Positions 1 through 8,791 are shown, numbered from the stretch's first letter. The stretch is DNA of 64,000 bases from DASXRU01 sp033856235 (GCA_033856235.1 JAWVFI010000088.1:23372-87371); one strand, 5' to 3'. Notes: a model not told the origin generated them from the letters alone. A program made the numbers and translations.

Positions 1-2
1 GG

Positions 3-1958
3 GTTGGAAATGATGTCCCGCAGTTTCAATTGACCGCTTTCACTCGTGGTGAAGCCCTTGCGCTAATCAGCGAAGCAATCCCGACGATCGAACAGCACTA
101 TGCGGAAGCGATTGTGGACCAAGTCGGAACGACGCCGTTTGCCATACGCGAAGCATTAGGACTCTTGCTGGAACTCAAGATTCTTGAACCGTCCAACAAG
201 AATGGCGTGTGGCGTTTAACTGAGCCAGATGCCTTGCTGCAGTCCATAGATAGCCAGCGACTCCGTAAAGCAACTCACTTTCGGTTGCTTGGGTTAAGAG
301 AAAGGCACCCTGATTGGTTGGCGGACTTTCTCGATAGTGGCGCCTGTCTTGGTAACACTTTTGATGTGGAGATCTGTCTAAGAAGTGCTCCGGGGGCGAA
401 ACGCGGCGCACTCGAGAAAGCAATCGGGGAATGTCGTCTCCTGGAAGTCCTACGTTCGTCCACCTCTTCACCGTCCGAACTTCAGTTTGATCACGACCTA
501 ATTCGCCGGGTTCTCCTGCAAGACATGGGTTCATTTCGGCAGCGACGGATTGCTAGAGGTCTTTTTGAAGAGTCAGTCGGCAAGGCAGGAAACGCAGCGC
601 TCGCATCGTTGGCGTATCAAGCTGGTTTAGGAAATGAATGTTGGAGCTACTCTCTAAAGCAAGCAGATACGGCGCGGAATGCTAAACGACATATGGAAGC
701 TGCGCATGCGCTAGGACTTGCGCTGACAGTGACCGATCAGAATGTTGCTGCCATCGTTTTCGACGTACAGGAGGGAAGGTACAAACCGTCCTTCGATGAA
801 GCTATTGCTGTCGCAGAGCAATGCACTCGGGAAGAACTAGGCCGTCTGCACCGGGAGCAAGAGACCGCAGAGCTTTTGCTGAGATATGTTGAGCACCTTG
901 TAGCCGTAGGAAGCGGAGGTTCCCCTTCGATTGACCGAGCGTTAACTGAAGGGCAAATGCTCGCAGAGCGACTAAAGGATAAAGCCTTAAGGGCGACGCT
1001 CAAGATGTACCAGGGACGACAAGAGTTTAACTCGGATAGACCGCATCAGTCGCTGAAACTCCACGAAGAGTCTGAGAGCATGTTCGCGGGGCTCAAGCCC
1101 TCTTCGGAGGTCAGCAGCCGACGTGCACAGAATCTGGTTCGTCTGGCAATAGCCTATCGACAGACGGGCCAATTGGATGAATCAAGAGCGACTCTAATTC
1201 GCTCACTACGAGAACGCGGTTGTCCGGACTGGTCTCTGGCAACGCAGGTCCGAGCAAACCTTGGGGCTACATATTTCTACCTTGATTGGGATCAAACGCG
1301 GCACCACTGGTCGCGCGCACTTAGGATAGCCGACTCGCACAGTCTGCCAGACCGAAAGGTGCATAGCCTTATTGATGTCGCGCACCTGGATTTGTTAAAT
1401 GACAAACTGGAAGCCGCTGGGCATCAGCTAGAGGAAGCGCTGCTCCTTAGCCGCGATTACGGACTTGAAAATTCTGAATTGCGCTGTCTGCTGAACCTCG
1501 GCTGCCTAGAGCTAATGCGTGGAGACCCGGCAGAGGCTCTTGACCTATTTCGCAAAGCGGATCGTTTGGGCTTTCGTCATGGAATTGGACGGCGCTTGTG
1601 GAGAGTTCGCGCGAACATGGCGACAACCTATTTTGTTCTCGGCGACGCCGATCGAAGTTTAGCGACTGACAAAATAACGCTCAGTTCGATGCCATCACTT
1701 GAAGGCACAGTGTCTTTGGACGAACGACCTGCGTTCTCAAAAACGCGCCTCGTCTTGGCGTTGGCGAACATGGTCTTGCGAGCAAAACACTCTGCCGCTC
1801 ACCAAGAAATGACTGGCGATATTCCAGAGCCCATTCTTGCGGTAGCCAAATCGCTGGCAAAAAGCGTTGTTGATGATAGGCTTGATAGCCTTCCGGGACT
1901 ACGCGGGCGTCATTGCAAGAAGCTAAGTGGTGAATCGTTTTTCATCATTACTGAATGA
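3..1958 (+). CDS. STAND/AAA-type ATPase tail with TPR repeats (5' partial)
   Basis: The reading frame is open to the left edge, so the gene begins outside the window; the TTG at 30 is only an internal codon. The first visible residues fit the end of an AAA/STAND NTPase domain (a short 'TAFTRGEALALISEAIP' stretch like the end of LuxR/adenylate-cyclase-type ATPases). A winged-helix-like segment with 'FDHDLIRRVLL' follows, then roughly 400 residues of helical repeats that read as TPRs ('LVRLAIAYRQTGQLDESRATL', about residues 370-390). No effector or DNA-binding domain is visible, because the N-terminal half is missing. Its 3' end overlaps the convergent glycosyltransferase gene by 11 bp. STAND proteins act as regulators or phage sensors, and the island context would suit either, but the role cannot be settled here. 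Confidence 0.6.
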   Translation, partial: VGNDVPQFQLTAFTRGEALALISEAIPTIEQHYAEAIVDQVGTTPFAIREALGLLLELKILEPSNKNGVWRLTEPDALLQSIDSQRLRKATHFRLLGLRERHPDWLADFLDSGACLGNTFDVEICLRSAPGAKRGALEKAIGECRLLEVLRSSTSSPSELQFDHDLIRRVLLQDMGSFRQRRIARGLFEESVGKAGNAALASLAYQAGLGNECWSYSLKQADTARNAKRHMEAAHALGLALTVTDQNVAAIVFDVQEGRYKPSFDEAIAVAEQCTREELGRLHREQETAELLLRYVEHLVAVGSGGSPSIDRALTEGQMLAERLKDKALRATLKMYQGRQEFNSDRPHQSLKLHEESESMFAGLKPSSEVSSRRAQNLVRLAIAYRQTGQLDESRATLIRSLRERGCPDWSLATQVRANLGATYFYLDWDQTRHHWSRALRIADSHSLPDRKVHSLIDVAHLDLLNDKLEAAGHQLEEALLLSRDYGLENSELRCLLNLGCLELMRGDPAEALDLFRKADRLGFRHGIGRRLWRVRANMATTYFVLGDADRSLATDKITLSSMPSLEGTVSLDERPAFSKTRLVLALANMVLRAKHSAAHQEMTGDIPEPILAVAKSLAKSVVDDRLDSLPGLRGRHCKKLSGESFFIITE

Positions 1959-3633
1959 CCTCACTATTCAGCAATACCATCCCTAGATCGCGTAAGAAAT
2001 TATGCGTGACTCGCATCTCGCGACTTTCGCCACACGAGAAGCGGTGCAAGGCAAAGAAAATTACTTCTGAAACAATCCAGCAAATACAGAGATAGCGTTC
2101 TTGACGAGTTTGACTATGCCGACAAACACGTCGCACGACATCGAGTGCATTGGTTTCCAAGCGACCGCGAATGCCTGTGAAACTCAACCATAGCGCCATG
2201 TCAGCAGGACCCACCGCATATCTGGAATGCTCAAAGTCGGCAATTAATATTTCACCTGATCCTCCTAAGAGAATATGTTCTGGTTTCGGATCGCCGTGAG
2301 CCAGAAGAGGCTTCTCCACTATGATGTCCTGGCTTTCCAAGAGTAGCTGAAGGATCTGATTACAACGGATGCGAAAATCCAATGGAATGGGCCACACATT
2401 GTCATTCATCAGCCACTGGAAGCGCTTGAGCTCAACCTGTGGATGAGTACGACACAGCGTTAGTTCCCCTTCGGTCATCCGCGAATTCAGTATGGCTGAG
2501 GCGAGATCGAAGCGATCCAGATTCACCTTGGTTGGACTGTCAGCGAAAGCTGACAAAGAAGCAAGGTATTCGGAAGCCTCAGGACACTCTAATAAAGGGT
2601 TATGATCCCGACTCCTTCGTAGGGCTTTGCAGACCGATTCGTCGGTTTCCTCACTCGCGCCTTCGATTTGTTCGGCTCGCTCAGTAAGAATTAACGGTTC
2701 CGAACCCCCTTCGAAGAATTTGATTGTGGGAGCCACGGGATTGTCTTTATTGAAAATCTCGCGGCAATAACTAATCTTGCCGCCCCTTGCAAGCGACAAA
2801 GTATTGGCTGAGGGAAACAGAGAAGCCTGCAGAGAGAATCTTGGAGTGAAGAACTTTGCAATGTATTGACGATCCCCGTGTTCGACCATGAATACTGGAT
2901 GCCTGCCAGTGTTCGCCCGGCTGATAGATAACTCTTTAGTGTCGAATACAGTTTGAAGTCTTTCTAGCCTGTCGGGTGTCAAACTGTCGCTCTTCCGCGA
3001 ACAAGATTCTGGGGCTGTTCTCGGCGCGGAGTCCGAATCGTATAGGCACGCGACACGGTTCAGCGCGGAACCCTTAGCAAACAAGCGCTGTGCTCGCTGT
3101 CTGCCAGCGGCGCCATATACGTCGCGCTGTTGAGCATTGCGTAGATAAGTGCAAACACTTGCTGCGAGCGCTAATGAATCACCCGGTTCGAAGAGGGTTC
3201 CGGTCTCGCCGGCCACGATCACATCTGCAAGGCCACCTGTGTTTGCAGCCACCACTGGGCATCCACACATCATCGCCTCCACAGCGACGATGCCGAACTC
3301 TTCGCGGTGAGATGGAATCACTGTGACGTAGGCTCGGCTGTAGATTTCTGCCAACGCAGAATTTTCAACCCGGCCCCAAAGAAGAATGCGCCCCTGATGG
3401 CGCAGCTCGGCCAAGGCCCTCAGCCTATCAATCATGAAAGAAACCTGGCGAACTTCTCTGAGGCTGCCACCAACGATCCAAATGGCAAAGGAGGGTAATC
3501 CTGTGAGGCCAGTGAGGATCTCGACTGCTTCAAGAAACAAGCTCAGTCCCTTACGGGAATCCGAGAGTCTGCCGGCGAACAAAATCACCTTCTGATTGAG
3601 GTCTTGGATAGAACTCATCCGGGTCAACTCCAT
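1948..3633 (-). CDS. GT4 glycosyltransferase C-terminal half fused to APH-like kinase domain
   Basis: Residues 14-190 are the nucleotide-sugar-binding half of a GT-B family 4 glycosyltransferase: 'VILFAGRLSDSRKG', then the EX7E motif (E111 to E119 in 'EEFGIVAVE') and 'NTGGLADVIV'. Residues about 225-500 form a phosphotransferase of the aminoglycoside/choline kinase type, with 'HGDPKPEHIL' (H446, D448) as the catalytic loop and 'IADFEHS' (D466) as the metal-binding aspartate. The N-terminal GT half is encoded just upstream in another frame (3551-4237), so this ORF is probably the rear part of one frameshifted gene. A free-standing start inside the overlap is possible but leaves the GT without its acceptor domain. 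A sugar or sugar-alcohol product may be both transferred and phosphorylated; the substrate is unknown. Confidence 0.75.
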   Translation of the reverse strand: MELTRMSSIQDLNQKVILFAGRLSDSRKGLSLFLEAVEILTGLTGLPSFAIWIVGGSLREVRQVSFMIDRLRALAELRHQGRILLWGRVENSALAEIYSRAYVTVIPSHREEFGIVAVEAMMCGCPVVAANTGGLADVIVAGETGTLFEPGDSLALAASVCTYLRNAQQRDVYGAAGRQRAQRLFAKGSALNRVACLYDSDSAPRTAPESCSRKSDSLTPDRLERLQTVFDTKELSISRANTGRHPVFMVEHGDRQYIAKFFTPRFSLQASLFPSANTLSLARGGKISYCREIFNKDNPVAPTIKFFEGGSEPLILTERAEQIEGASEETDESVCKALRRSRDHNPLLECPEASEYLASLSAFADSPTKVNLDRFDLASAILNSRMTEGELTLCRTHPQVELKRFQWLMNDNVWPIPLDFRIRCNQILQLLLESQDIIVEKPLLAHGDPKPEHILLGGSGEILIADFEHSRYAVGPADMALWLSFTGIRGRLETNALDVVRRVCRHSQTRQERYLCICWIVSEVIFFALHRFSCGESREMRVTHNFLRDLGMVLLNSEVIQ

Positions 3634-4237
3634 AAGGAATAGTATGGATTCGCGAGGAATCTACCTCTGGATAAAGGCGCACAACGTCTGCCAGCTCGGA
3701 GGGGCAGACCACAATAACGGCATCCGCAGAATTCATCACTGCAACTTCTCTTGACTCACGATCCAACGAACTCCCATAGCTTGATTCCTTTTTCTCACGA
3801 TTCACGCGACCGAGTGATAAGACAGAATGTATGTGTCTTACGTTACGTTCAGCGCAGAATCTCCGCACAATTTCACCGGCAATCCAGTAATGGCTATGCA
3901 GTGCCGAGAATTCGAGGTTTCCATCGTGCAAGGTCGCTTCAAATGCACGGAACAAATCATCGACGTAAGTACCCACAATCGCCGGAGCCAGCTCTTCGGG
4001 CGGTCCCACGTCTAAGCGATAGATCGAACACAGCGATCCTAGTTGGTCGAAAGTTGGCTTAGTCAAACTGTTTCGTCTGGTGAAGAAGCTGACCCGATAA
4101 CCTTGCTGAACGAGGAAGCGACCAAGGTCGAAAATGAATAAGTGGCCGCCGCCGTAGCGCTCGTGTCCAGGAGGATCGAATGGGTCTGCGATGAAGCAAA
4201 CCAAGCCAATATGGGGATTTTCGGAGTTTTCAGCCAA
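3551..4237 (-). CDS. GT4 glycosyltransferase N-terminal half
   Basis: This is the N-terminal Rossmann half of a GT-B glycosyltransferase. It has the 'YGGGHLFIFDLGRFLVQQGYRV' type opening, 'FSALHSHYWIAGEIV' (the usual D/H-SHYW motif) and the inter-domain sequence 'IHTIPYGVDPDEFYP'. After that point the frame runs into unrelated residues and stops. The continuing GT domain lies in the +1 frame from about 3615 down to 1948. The arrangement is either a genuine frameshift mutation, an assembly error, or an overlapping translationally coupled pair. No homopolymer that would favour slippage is visible at the switch. The full protein would have about 780 residues. Confidence 0.75.
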   Translation of the reverse strand: MAENSENPHIGLVCFIADPFDPPGHERYGGGHLFIFDLGRFLVQQGYRVSFFTRRNSLTKPTFDQLGSLCSIYRLDVGPPEELAPAIVGTYVDDLFRAFEATLHDGNLEFSALHSHYWIAGEIVRRFCAERNVRHIHSVLSLGRVNREKKESSYGSSLDRESREVAVMNSADAVIVVCPSELADVVRLYPEVDSSRIHTIPYGVDPDEFYPRPQSEGDFVRRQTLGFP

Positions 4238-4464
4238 TGAATAATCTCTAGTTATCGGTAGTCTGTCGCAAGACGCCTCAAGTCGAAGAGCCTATCAGCG
4301 GTGCGAGTGTGTTATACGGTTCTGCACAGCTAGACTCGCGTGTTTCAAAATAACTGCGTTTGAAAGGCGATCAATCTGCCAATGCATCATTGGCAGACTG
4401 AGATGTATCTCTAAAATTGAGCTGTTTGAAGAAGCTCAAAGTAAAGTCGAGTGAGGAGGCAGGT

Positions 4465-5007
4465 ATGATGATAGGTCGCATTGAGGTTGAAGAGATCCTC
4501 ACGGCGAGTCTAGCCGAGCTACTCTCAAGGGACGCGCTGCTGTTGGAAAATGATGTCTCGGAAAGAGCTATCACTCACAAACTAGCAGAATATCTGCAAC
4601 GGCGGATACCGGATCTAAACGTAGACTGCGAATATAACCGGAATGTTGTAAAGGGCTTTTATGAGCCCAAGGCTATCTTCGTACTGAAGGACACCACGCA
4701 GGCAAGGCTTACGCGCGATTTCGCAATCGATGAGCTACTTGAGCTCTCTGTTTATCCCGACATCATTGTGCACCGGAGGGGAACTAACAATGAGAACCTC
4801 CTGGTTGTTGAGGTCAAGAAGAAAGGCAGTCGAATCGATCACGGCCATGACCATTCCAAGCTCGCTGCGTTCACAGAAAACAGCGAGCAGAATTCATATC
4901 ATTACAAATTCGGCGCCTTCGTTCTCTTGGAGACAGGGCGAGGTCGAGTAAGCTTTCCAAAATTGACGTGGTATGTCGAAGGTGAACCAGACCCGGCGAT
5001 CCGTTGA
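4465..5007 (+). CDS. Putative PD-(D/E)XK nuclease-fold protein
   Basis: The protein has about 180 residues. I chose the ATG at 4465 because a GAGGAGG ribosome binding site lies at 4453-4459; an upstream ATG at 4417 has none. Towards the C-terminus 'YPDIIVHRR' is followed about 15 residues later by 'LLVVEVKKK', matching the P-D...(D/E)-x-K active site of the restriction-endonuclease fold. The N-terminal part ('AITHKLAEYLQRR') is helical. It is convergent with nucC (43 bp between stops). No family name is recognised. It could be a further nuclease of the island, a nuclease-like protein without catalysis, or a small satellite gene; the call rests on the motif only. Confidence 0.55.
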   Translation: MMIGRIEVEEILTASLAELLSRDALLLENDVSERAITHKLAEYLQRRIPDLNVDCEYNRNVVKGFYEPKAIFVLKDTTQARLTRDFAIDELLELSVYPDIIVHRRGTNNENLLVVEVKKKGSRIDHGHDHSKLAAFTENSEQNSYHYKFGAFVLLETGRGRVSFPKLTWYVEGEPDPAIR

Positions 5008-5049
5008 GAGGACCCCATACAAGCGGGCTAGGGAGCTGGATTTGACACG

Positions 5050-5793
5050 TCACTTCGCCGGGATCTCGGACTCTGGTGATAACCAACGTGCATATGCGCG
5101 GATGTCGATCATAGGTACTGTCGCCGTATTTTGCAGCCTGGCGATCAATTCAAACAGAAATGCCGTCGCGGGCTTTGACTGAGGAGTTAACGTGTAACAG
5201 TCAGTCGTCTCGCACCCAAAAATCCCGTGAGCGGCCACGCACCCAAGATCGAGCAGACCCTCAGAACTACCTTCCTCTAGTGCGGCCAAAAGAGACTCAC
5301 CTAATGGAGGAGTCCAATCGCTCTCGAACGTCAACAGACCTCCCAGGATATGCGTAAGGGGCTTCGCAGGATACACGCCTCTCGCGTATGGAATAGGAAG
5401 ACTTGTACGCGATAGCTTTCGCACGCTCTCCACTTTCTTCTGAGCGTAGGATACGTGGTCAGCATTGATAGTTTGCTTTGCCTCAAACACGGCGTAGACG
5501 CTTTCAGCAGGAATGACCTTCTGCTCCTCGAAGCGGAATATGAAAGGTGAGTATTGGCGATCAAATACCACTACATCGATCTGTTCACTGAAAGAGCCCA
5601 AACTATCCACCACATGTGCTGTTTCGCACTGGTAACGCTGGGGCAAATATGTCTGAAACAACTGGCGCCAAACGTTTTCGCTGGCGTTACCCTTTGTTCC
5701 GGGATGCGCGAACGTTCGACGAGCTGTTGCGAGTCGGTGTTGAATATCTTCGTGCAGTCCCGCCAGAAGTCTAGGAAGTGACCATTCGTTCAT
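5050..5793 (-). CDS. nucC: NucC, cyclic-trinucleotide-activated CBASS effector nuclease
   Basis: NucC is a homotrimeric endonuclease that two trimers and cyclic triadenylate turn into an active hexamer, which destroys DNA and kills the infected cell. The 247-residue protein matches E. coli NucC (as I remember its sequence) along its whole length: 'HPGTKGNASENVW', 'QIDVVVFDRQYSPFIF', 'IPAESVYAVFEAKQT', 'ILGGLLTFES', 'CVAAHG', 'KPATAFLFELIA'. The catalytic triad falls at D73, E104 and K106, the positions known from E. coli. It is the last gene of the five-gene minus-strand operon, 18 bp after the CD-NTase. The family is also listed as DUF6602. Nothing is missing or truncated, so the effector should be active. 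Confidence 0.95.
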   Translation of the reverse strand: MNEWSLPRLLAGLHEDIQHRLATARRTFAHPGTKGNASENVWRQLFQTYLPQRYQCETAHVVDSLGSFSEQIDVVVFDRQYSPFIFRFEEQKVIPAESVYAVFEAKQTINADHVSYAQKKVESVRKLSRTSLPIPYARGVYPAKPLTHILGGLLTFESDWTPPLGESLLAALEEGSSEGLLDLGCVAAHGIFGCETTDCYTLTPQSKPATAFLFELIARLQNTATVPMIDIRAYARWLSPESEIPAK

Positions 5794-5811
5794 ATTTGAA
5801 ATTACCCCTCA

Positions 5812-6693
5812 CTATGACAGCGGGAAATAGTCCCCCAGTATCTCCCGCCAGATTCGCAAGGCCTCACCCTGACGACCAGTCTCTGCGGCCCGAGCCGCCA
5901 ATGCTGCCTTACGCTGCGCCTCTTTCAGAGCCGTCTGCGCATCTTTGATCAGGGCTGGCGACATCTGGTCGGAAACCGGTGGACCCAGCCCCGCCGGGTC
6001 ATTCCATGTATCTCCAACCGTAGCCTCCATCGAGGCGAAGCACGTACGGATTTCGTCTGGGTATCGGGAAAACGGCGCCTGGACAAGCTCTTCTGCCATC
6101 ACCTCGATTAGAAATGATGGTTTGATTGGCTTGCCATTTGCCCGATTCCATCCTTTCAGCATTTTCACAATCGGAACCCAGCGTCCGCCCAACTCCTCAT
6201 TCGTTGCCGTCGCTTGTTCTTTGTGCTTCTTCGGATTCGTTTTGATCCATGTACCCGTAATCTTGTCGGGGATCTCATATTCGTCATCGCCGGATTCAAA
6301 AGCCGCTACAGCGTCGATGCTAAGCACCTTGCCCTCGTGATCTTCAGGATAGTAGGCCTTCTCGAATTCCACTGTGACGGCGCGCCGGCAAATTTGAACA
6401 TCAGTGTACTTAGCCTTCAAACAACTTTCGAACGCCTGAAGCATAGCGATCGGAGGTTTGTCGCGACGCCACTTCTCCTTCTCGCCGAGCACGAATAGGA
6501 CATCGACGTCCTTCAACGGCTTGGTCTTTGTGTGGCGTTTGTAAGAACCAGATAGAAAATCAGTCTTCACGTCAAAGCCGCCGCGAATGCAGCCCCGCAC
6601 CTCAGCATGCCGTCTCGCGGCGTCCCGGCTTTCCGTTTCACTAAGTTCCAATCGCTTTCGGAACTTTTCAAAGGCCTCGTCGGTACTTAACAT
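5812..6693 (-). CDS. CBASS CD-NTase (cGAS/DncV-like nucleotidyltransferase)
   Basis: This is the signal-producing enzyme of CBASS and makes a cyclic oligonucleotide when activated. The nucleotidyltransferase signature is complete: Gly-Ser at residues 49-50 ('FLSGSYKR'), the metal-binding pair D62/D64 ('KDVDVLFVL') and a third aspartate at D127 ('LSIDAVAAF'). A C-terminal helical region starts around 'GGRWVPIVKMLKGWNRAN'. With 293 residues it has the usual length. Pairing with HORMA, TRIP13 and NucC places it in the CdnC/CdnD-like group; those enzymes make cyclic AMP-AMP-AMP, which NucC binds. The product here is inferred from the partner effector. The gene starts 5 bp after the HORMA gene. 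Confidence 0.93.
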   Translation of the reverse strand: MLSTDEAFEKFRKRLELSETESRDAARRHAEVRGCIRGGFDVKTDFLSGSYKRHTKTKPLKDVDVLFVLGEKEKWRRDKPPIAMLQAFESCLKAKYTDVQICRRAVTVEFEKAYYPEDHEGKVLSIDAVAAFESGDDEYEIPDKITGTWIKTNPKKHKEQATATNEELGGRWVPIVKMLKGWNRANGKPIKPSFLIEVMAEELVQAPFSRYPDEIRTCFASMEATVGDTWNDPAGLGPPVSDQMSPALIKDAQTALKEAQRKAALAARAAETGRQGEALRIWREILGDYFPLS

Positions 6694-6698
6694 TGAAA

Positions 6699-7208
6699 CT
6701 ACCTCCAGTACGTCACCCCAGCTGTCAGATGACCGGTGGCAATCACGGTTCCTGCGTGTCTGGCTGCCATCGATCCGGTTGAAAGGAACGTGCAGTCTGT
6801 GAATCCATCAACGTGCTTTGCGCCCGGACGCGTACAAAGGACGATTCGATAGGTGCAGTCACTGCTCGGACGTTTGGACTTTGCTATTAATTGTCTAAGG
6901 TAGTCCTTGTCCAGCCACATATCGTCATCGACGCCCGATCCGTCATACCCCGTCGGAAGATCCCAACGCGCAGATGCGGTGGAGGCACCGGGCTTGAAAA
7001 ACTCGACCACAACATTCGTCAAGTGGCTCGATTCCAACCAAGCACGAATGCCGCGCTCAATCGTGACCCAGTCCTGCATAAGCTTATTAGGACTGATTCC
7101 GTTCTCGCGGATAACCTCTCGCAGTACATTGCGCAAGTTGTCGCTCAAGAACACTATGCTTTGCGTTCGCGCAAACGCGCGAGTAAGGGAATGGGCTGGG
7201 GTCGCCAT
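6699..7208 (-). CDS. cap7: CBASS HORMA-domain protein Cap7
   Basis: Bacterial HORMA proteins of type III CBASS bind a peptide, close around it and then activate the CD-NTase. The roughly 169-residue protein shows the typical features: 'LRNVLREVIRENGISPNKL', 'WVTIERGIRAWLESSHL', 'GAKHVDGFTDCTFLSTG' and an end in '...VTYWR', the C-terminal safety-belt part. I placed the start at the ATG at 7208, which overlaps the Cap8 stop (TGATG) and follows an AAAGGA ribosome binding site; a further upstream ATG at 7232 would add eight residues. The overlap implies translational coupling with cap8. Confidence 0.85.
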   Translation of the reverse strand: MATPAHSLTRAFARTQSIVFLSDNLRNVLREVIRENGISPNKLMQDWVTIERGIRAWLESSHLTNVVVEFFKPGASTASARWDLPTGYDGSGVDDDMWLDKDYLRQLIAKSKRPSSDCTYRIVLCTRPGAKHVDGFTDCTFLSTGSMAARHAGTVIATGHLTAGVTYWR

Positions 7209-7675
7209 CACGATAGTCCTTTCACATTCCAATCGACCACTACTGCATTCGCCTTTCCGTCAGCTTCATCGAAGCGTTCGTCCGTTTCGGGCTCGCTCAT
7301 ATCGAAAACTTTGATCCGAGGGGAACTCGCCGTGAGCGCAGCGCGCACCCACGCGATATTTTCTGAATCGCATGGAACTCGCATAGTCCAGTCACCCGCG
7401 GTGGGATTCCATGTAAGTGAATCGATATCACCGCCTTCCTCCATTGCCTTCATCCCATGCCTGCAGTAAACAAGGAGTTGCGGACCTACACCTTCAATGA
7501 TCAGCGCGCGGGTCGCAAGGTGCTCATCAGTAATGATTGAGCCCATTACTCCCGCCGCACCTGTGATTTGCTGCACATCGCGCGAATCGGGACCGGTCAC
7601 CAAATCAATAATTTGCGCCCAAGTGTCGCTAGCCGACCTGAAAGGTATCGAACTCACATCCCGTCTCACCCTCAT
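7208..7675 (-). CDS. cap8: Second CBASS HORMA-like protein Cap8
   Basis: Type III CBASS loci of the Pseudomonas aeruginosa kind carry two HORMA genes, here next to each other. This 155-residue protein is diverged and would be hard to name in isolation. The call rests on its position between the TRIP13-like ATPase and Cap7, its size and its mixed alpha/beta pattern ('DTWAQIIDLVTG', 'RALIIEGVGPQLLVYC', 'AVVVDWNVKG'). It overlaps the cap6 stop by 4 bp (ATGA) and the cap7 start by 1 bp, so the three genes are tightly coupled. The alternative is an unrelated accessory protein of the operon. Confidence 0.7.
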   Translation of the reverse strand: MRVRRDVSSIPFRSASDTWAQIIDLVTGPDSRDVQQITGAAGVMGSIITDEHLATRALIIEGVGPQLLVYCRHGMKAMEEGGDIDSLTWNPTAGDWTMRVPCDSENIAWVRAALTASSPRIKVFDMSEPETDERFDEADGKANAVVVDWNVKGLS

Positions 7676-8562
7676 TGTTCCATCTCCTTGAGGCTCTTTC
7701 TTACTTGCTTGAAAGCTGATTCGATTTGCGCTCTGGTTAGCTTGTTCGGATCTTTGGCGGTTTCAAGATCCGATCCCATGGCGACAAAGATCTGCTTTCG
7801 GATTCGCCTCCCGTCGAGGCCCTCAGCAGCCTTGGCCAATCTCGCCACATCTCCTTCAATAGTACGTACCTTCTTCCAAACGCTCCCAACCGCGCCCAAA
7901 GTCTCCAGGATGATCTCCCGACGAGCGATTTCATCCGGCAACTCAAACTCCTCAATGTGATCAGCGCGCGAAACCAAAGCCTGGTCCAGCACTTTAGCAA
8001 AGTTAGTGGTCGCAATTAGCAGCACATTGCTGTGCTCCCGAGTCAAGCGATCCAGGCCCGCTAATGCCGCATCTGTGGCGCGATGCACATCAATCGGATT
8101 GGCTTCAAGGCTCAGGTGATGCCGAGAAACGACAAGGGTCTCGATCTCGTCGAGGAGCACCAAAGCAGGCCCGTGGATCGCGAGCTCCGGAATCGTCTGT
8201 TCGAATAACTTCGCGACTGACTGCTGGCTGCGTCCGTGCGCCGAACTCATAAGAGCGTGTGGATCAACTTCGACGTAGGTGCACTTATTACCCCGAAGCT
8301 GCCGGGCTACCTGATTCGCAAGTCCTCGACCGACAGTGGTTTTTCCGGTGCCTGGAGGCCCAGTCAAAAGGATCAAGCCATGCAACGGAGCTACCTCAAA
8401 CGGCAGCTTCTGCCGAATCGTGAAGGAAAGAAGCGATTGGGCCAAGAGTCGTTCGTGCGCGCCCTTAGGAAGCTTGATTGAAGACCACGCGGGCAGGAAC
8501 TCGTCGTCAGGCAATAGGCACTGACGCGCTATCCCTTCCGGGTTTCTGGCAGTATCTTTCAT
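7672..8562 (-). CDS. cap6: CBASS TRIP13/Pch2-like AAA+ ATPase Cap6
   Basis: TRIP13-like ATPases open closed HORMA proteins and so switch CBASS signalling off until infection overwhelms them. The protein (296 residues) has Walker A GPPGTGKT at 68-75, Walker B 'LVLLDEIE' at 134-141, sensor 1 'ATTN' at 184-187 and an arginine-finger-like 'SRADHIEEFELP' near 199. The 'VDVHRATDAALAGLDRL'-like helix is typical of Pch2/TRIP13. It is the first gene of the operon on the minus strand, facing capH across 285 bp. Bacterial Cap6 lacks the separate N-terminal adaptor domain of eukaryotic TRIP13, and so does this one. Confidence 0.92.
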   Translation of the reverse strand: MKDTARNPEGIARQCLLPDDEFLPAWSSIKLPKGAHERLLAQSLLSFTIRQKLPFEVAPLHGLILLTGPPGTGKTTVGRGLANQVARQLRGNKCTYVEVDPHALMSSAHGRSQQSVAKLFEQTIPELAIHGPALVLLDEIETLVVSRHHLSLEANPIDVHRATDAALAGLDRLTREHSNVLLIATTNFAKVLDQALVSRADHIEEFELPDEIARREIILETLGAVGSVWKKVRTIEGDVARLAKAAEGLDGRRIRKQIFVAMGSDLETAKDPNKLTRAQIESAFKQVRKSLKEMEQ

Positions 8563-8632
8563 AGGACTTGCTCAGTTCAAAAGAGTTCTAATTGAGGTGT
8601 AGCTACTCTAAGTGCAGGTTGTGGCGTTGTTG

Positions 8633-8648
8633 AAGCGAGTTCTCGTTT
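8633..8648. promoter_or_regulatory. Imperfect palindrome in the cap6-capH intergenic region
   Basis: AAGCGAGT/TCTCGTTT, centred between 8640 and 8641, pairs at 6 of 8 positions. It lies about 70 bp upstream of cap6, where a repressor such as CapH could bind. Short imperfect palindromes arise by chance, so this is only a candidate. Confidence 0.2.
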
Positions 8649-8740
8649 GAGGTCTCGGAATCAATCGTTGAAATTCAAAACCAGCTAAGAGCTACCCTGA
8701 AAACTATGTCGTTATGATCTTCTACACTCCCACAAAGATG

Positions 8741-8768
8741 TTGAAATAGCACTACAGATGCGTATAAT
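8741..8768 (+). promoter_or_regulatory. Sigma70-like promoter of capH-capP
   Basis: TTGAAA at 8741-8746 and a perfect TATAAT at 8763-8768 are separated by 16 bp. Transcription would start near 8775, leaving a 5' leader of about 70 nt before the capH ATG at 8848. Confidence 0.6.
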
Positions 8769-8791
8769 AGCCAAGTGGCTGCCCCGAGTCA

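Noticed and set aside
5812..6693. Type IV CBASS linking this CD-NTase to the QueC-like enzyme
   Set aside because: The CD-NTase operon has HORMA, TRIP13 and NucC (type III), its protein begins Met-Leu rather than Met-Gly, and capH/capP stand between the two operons.
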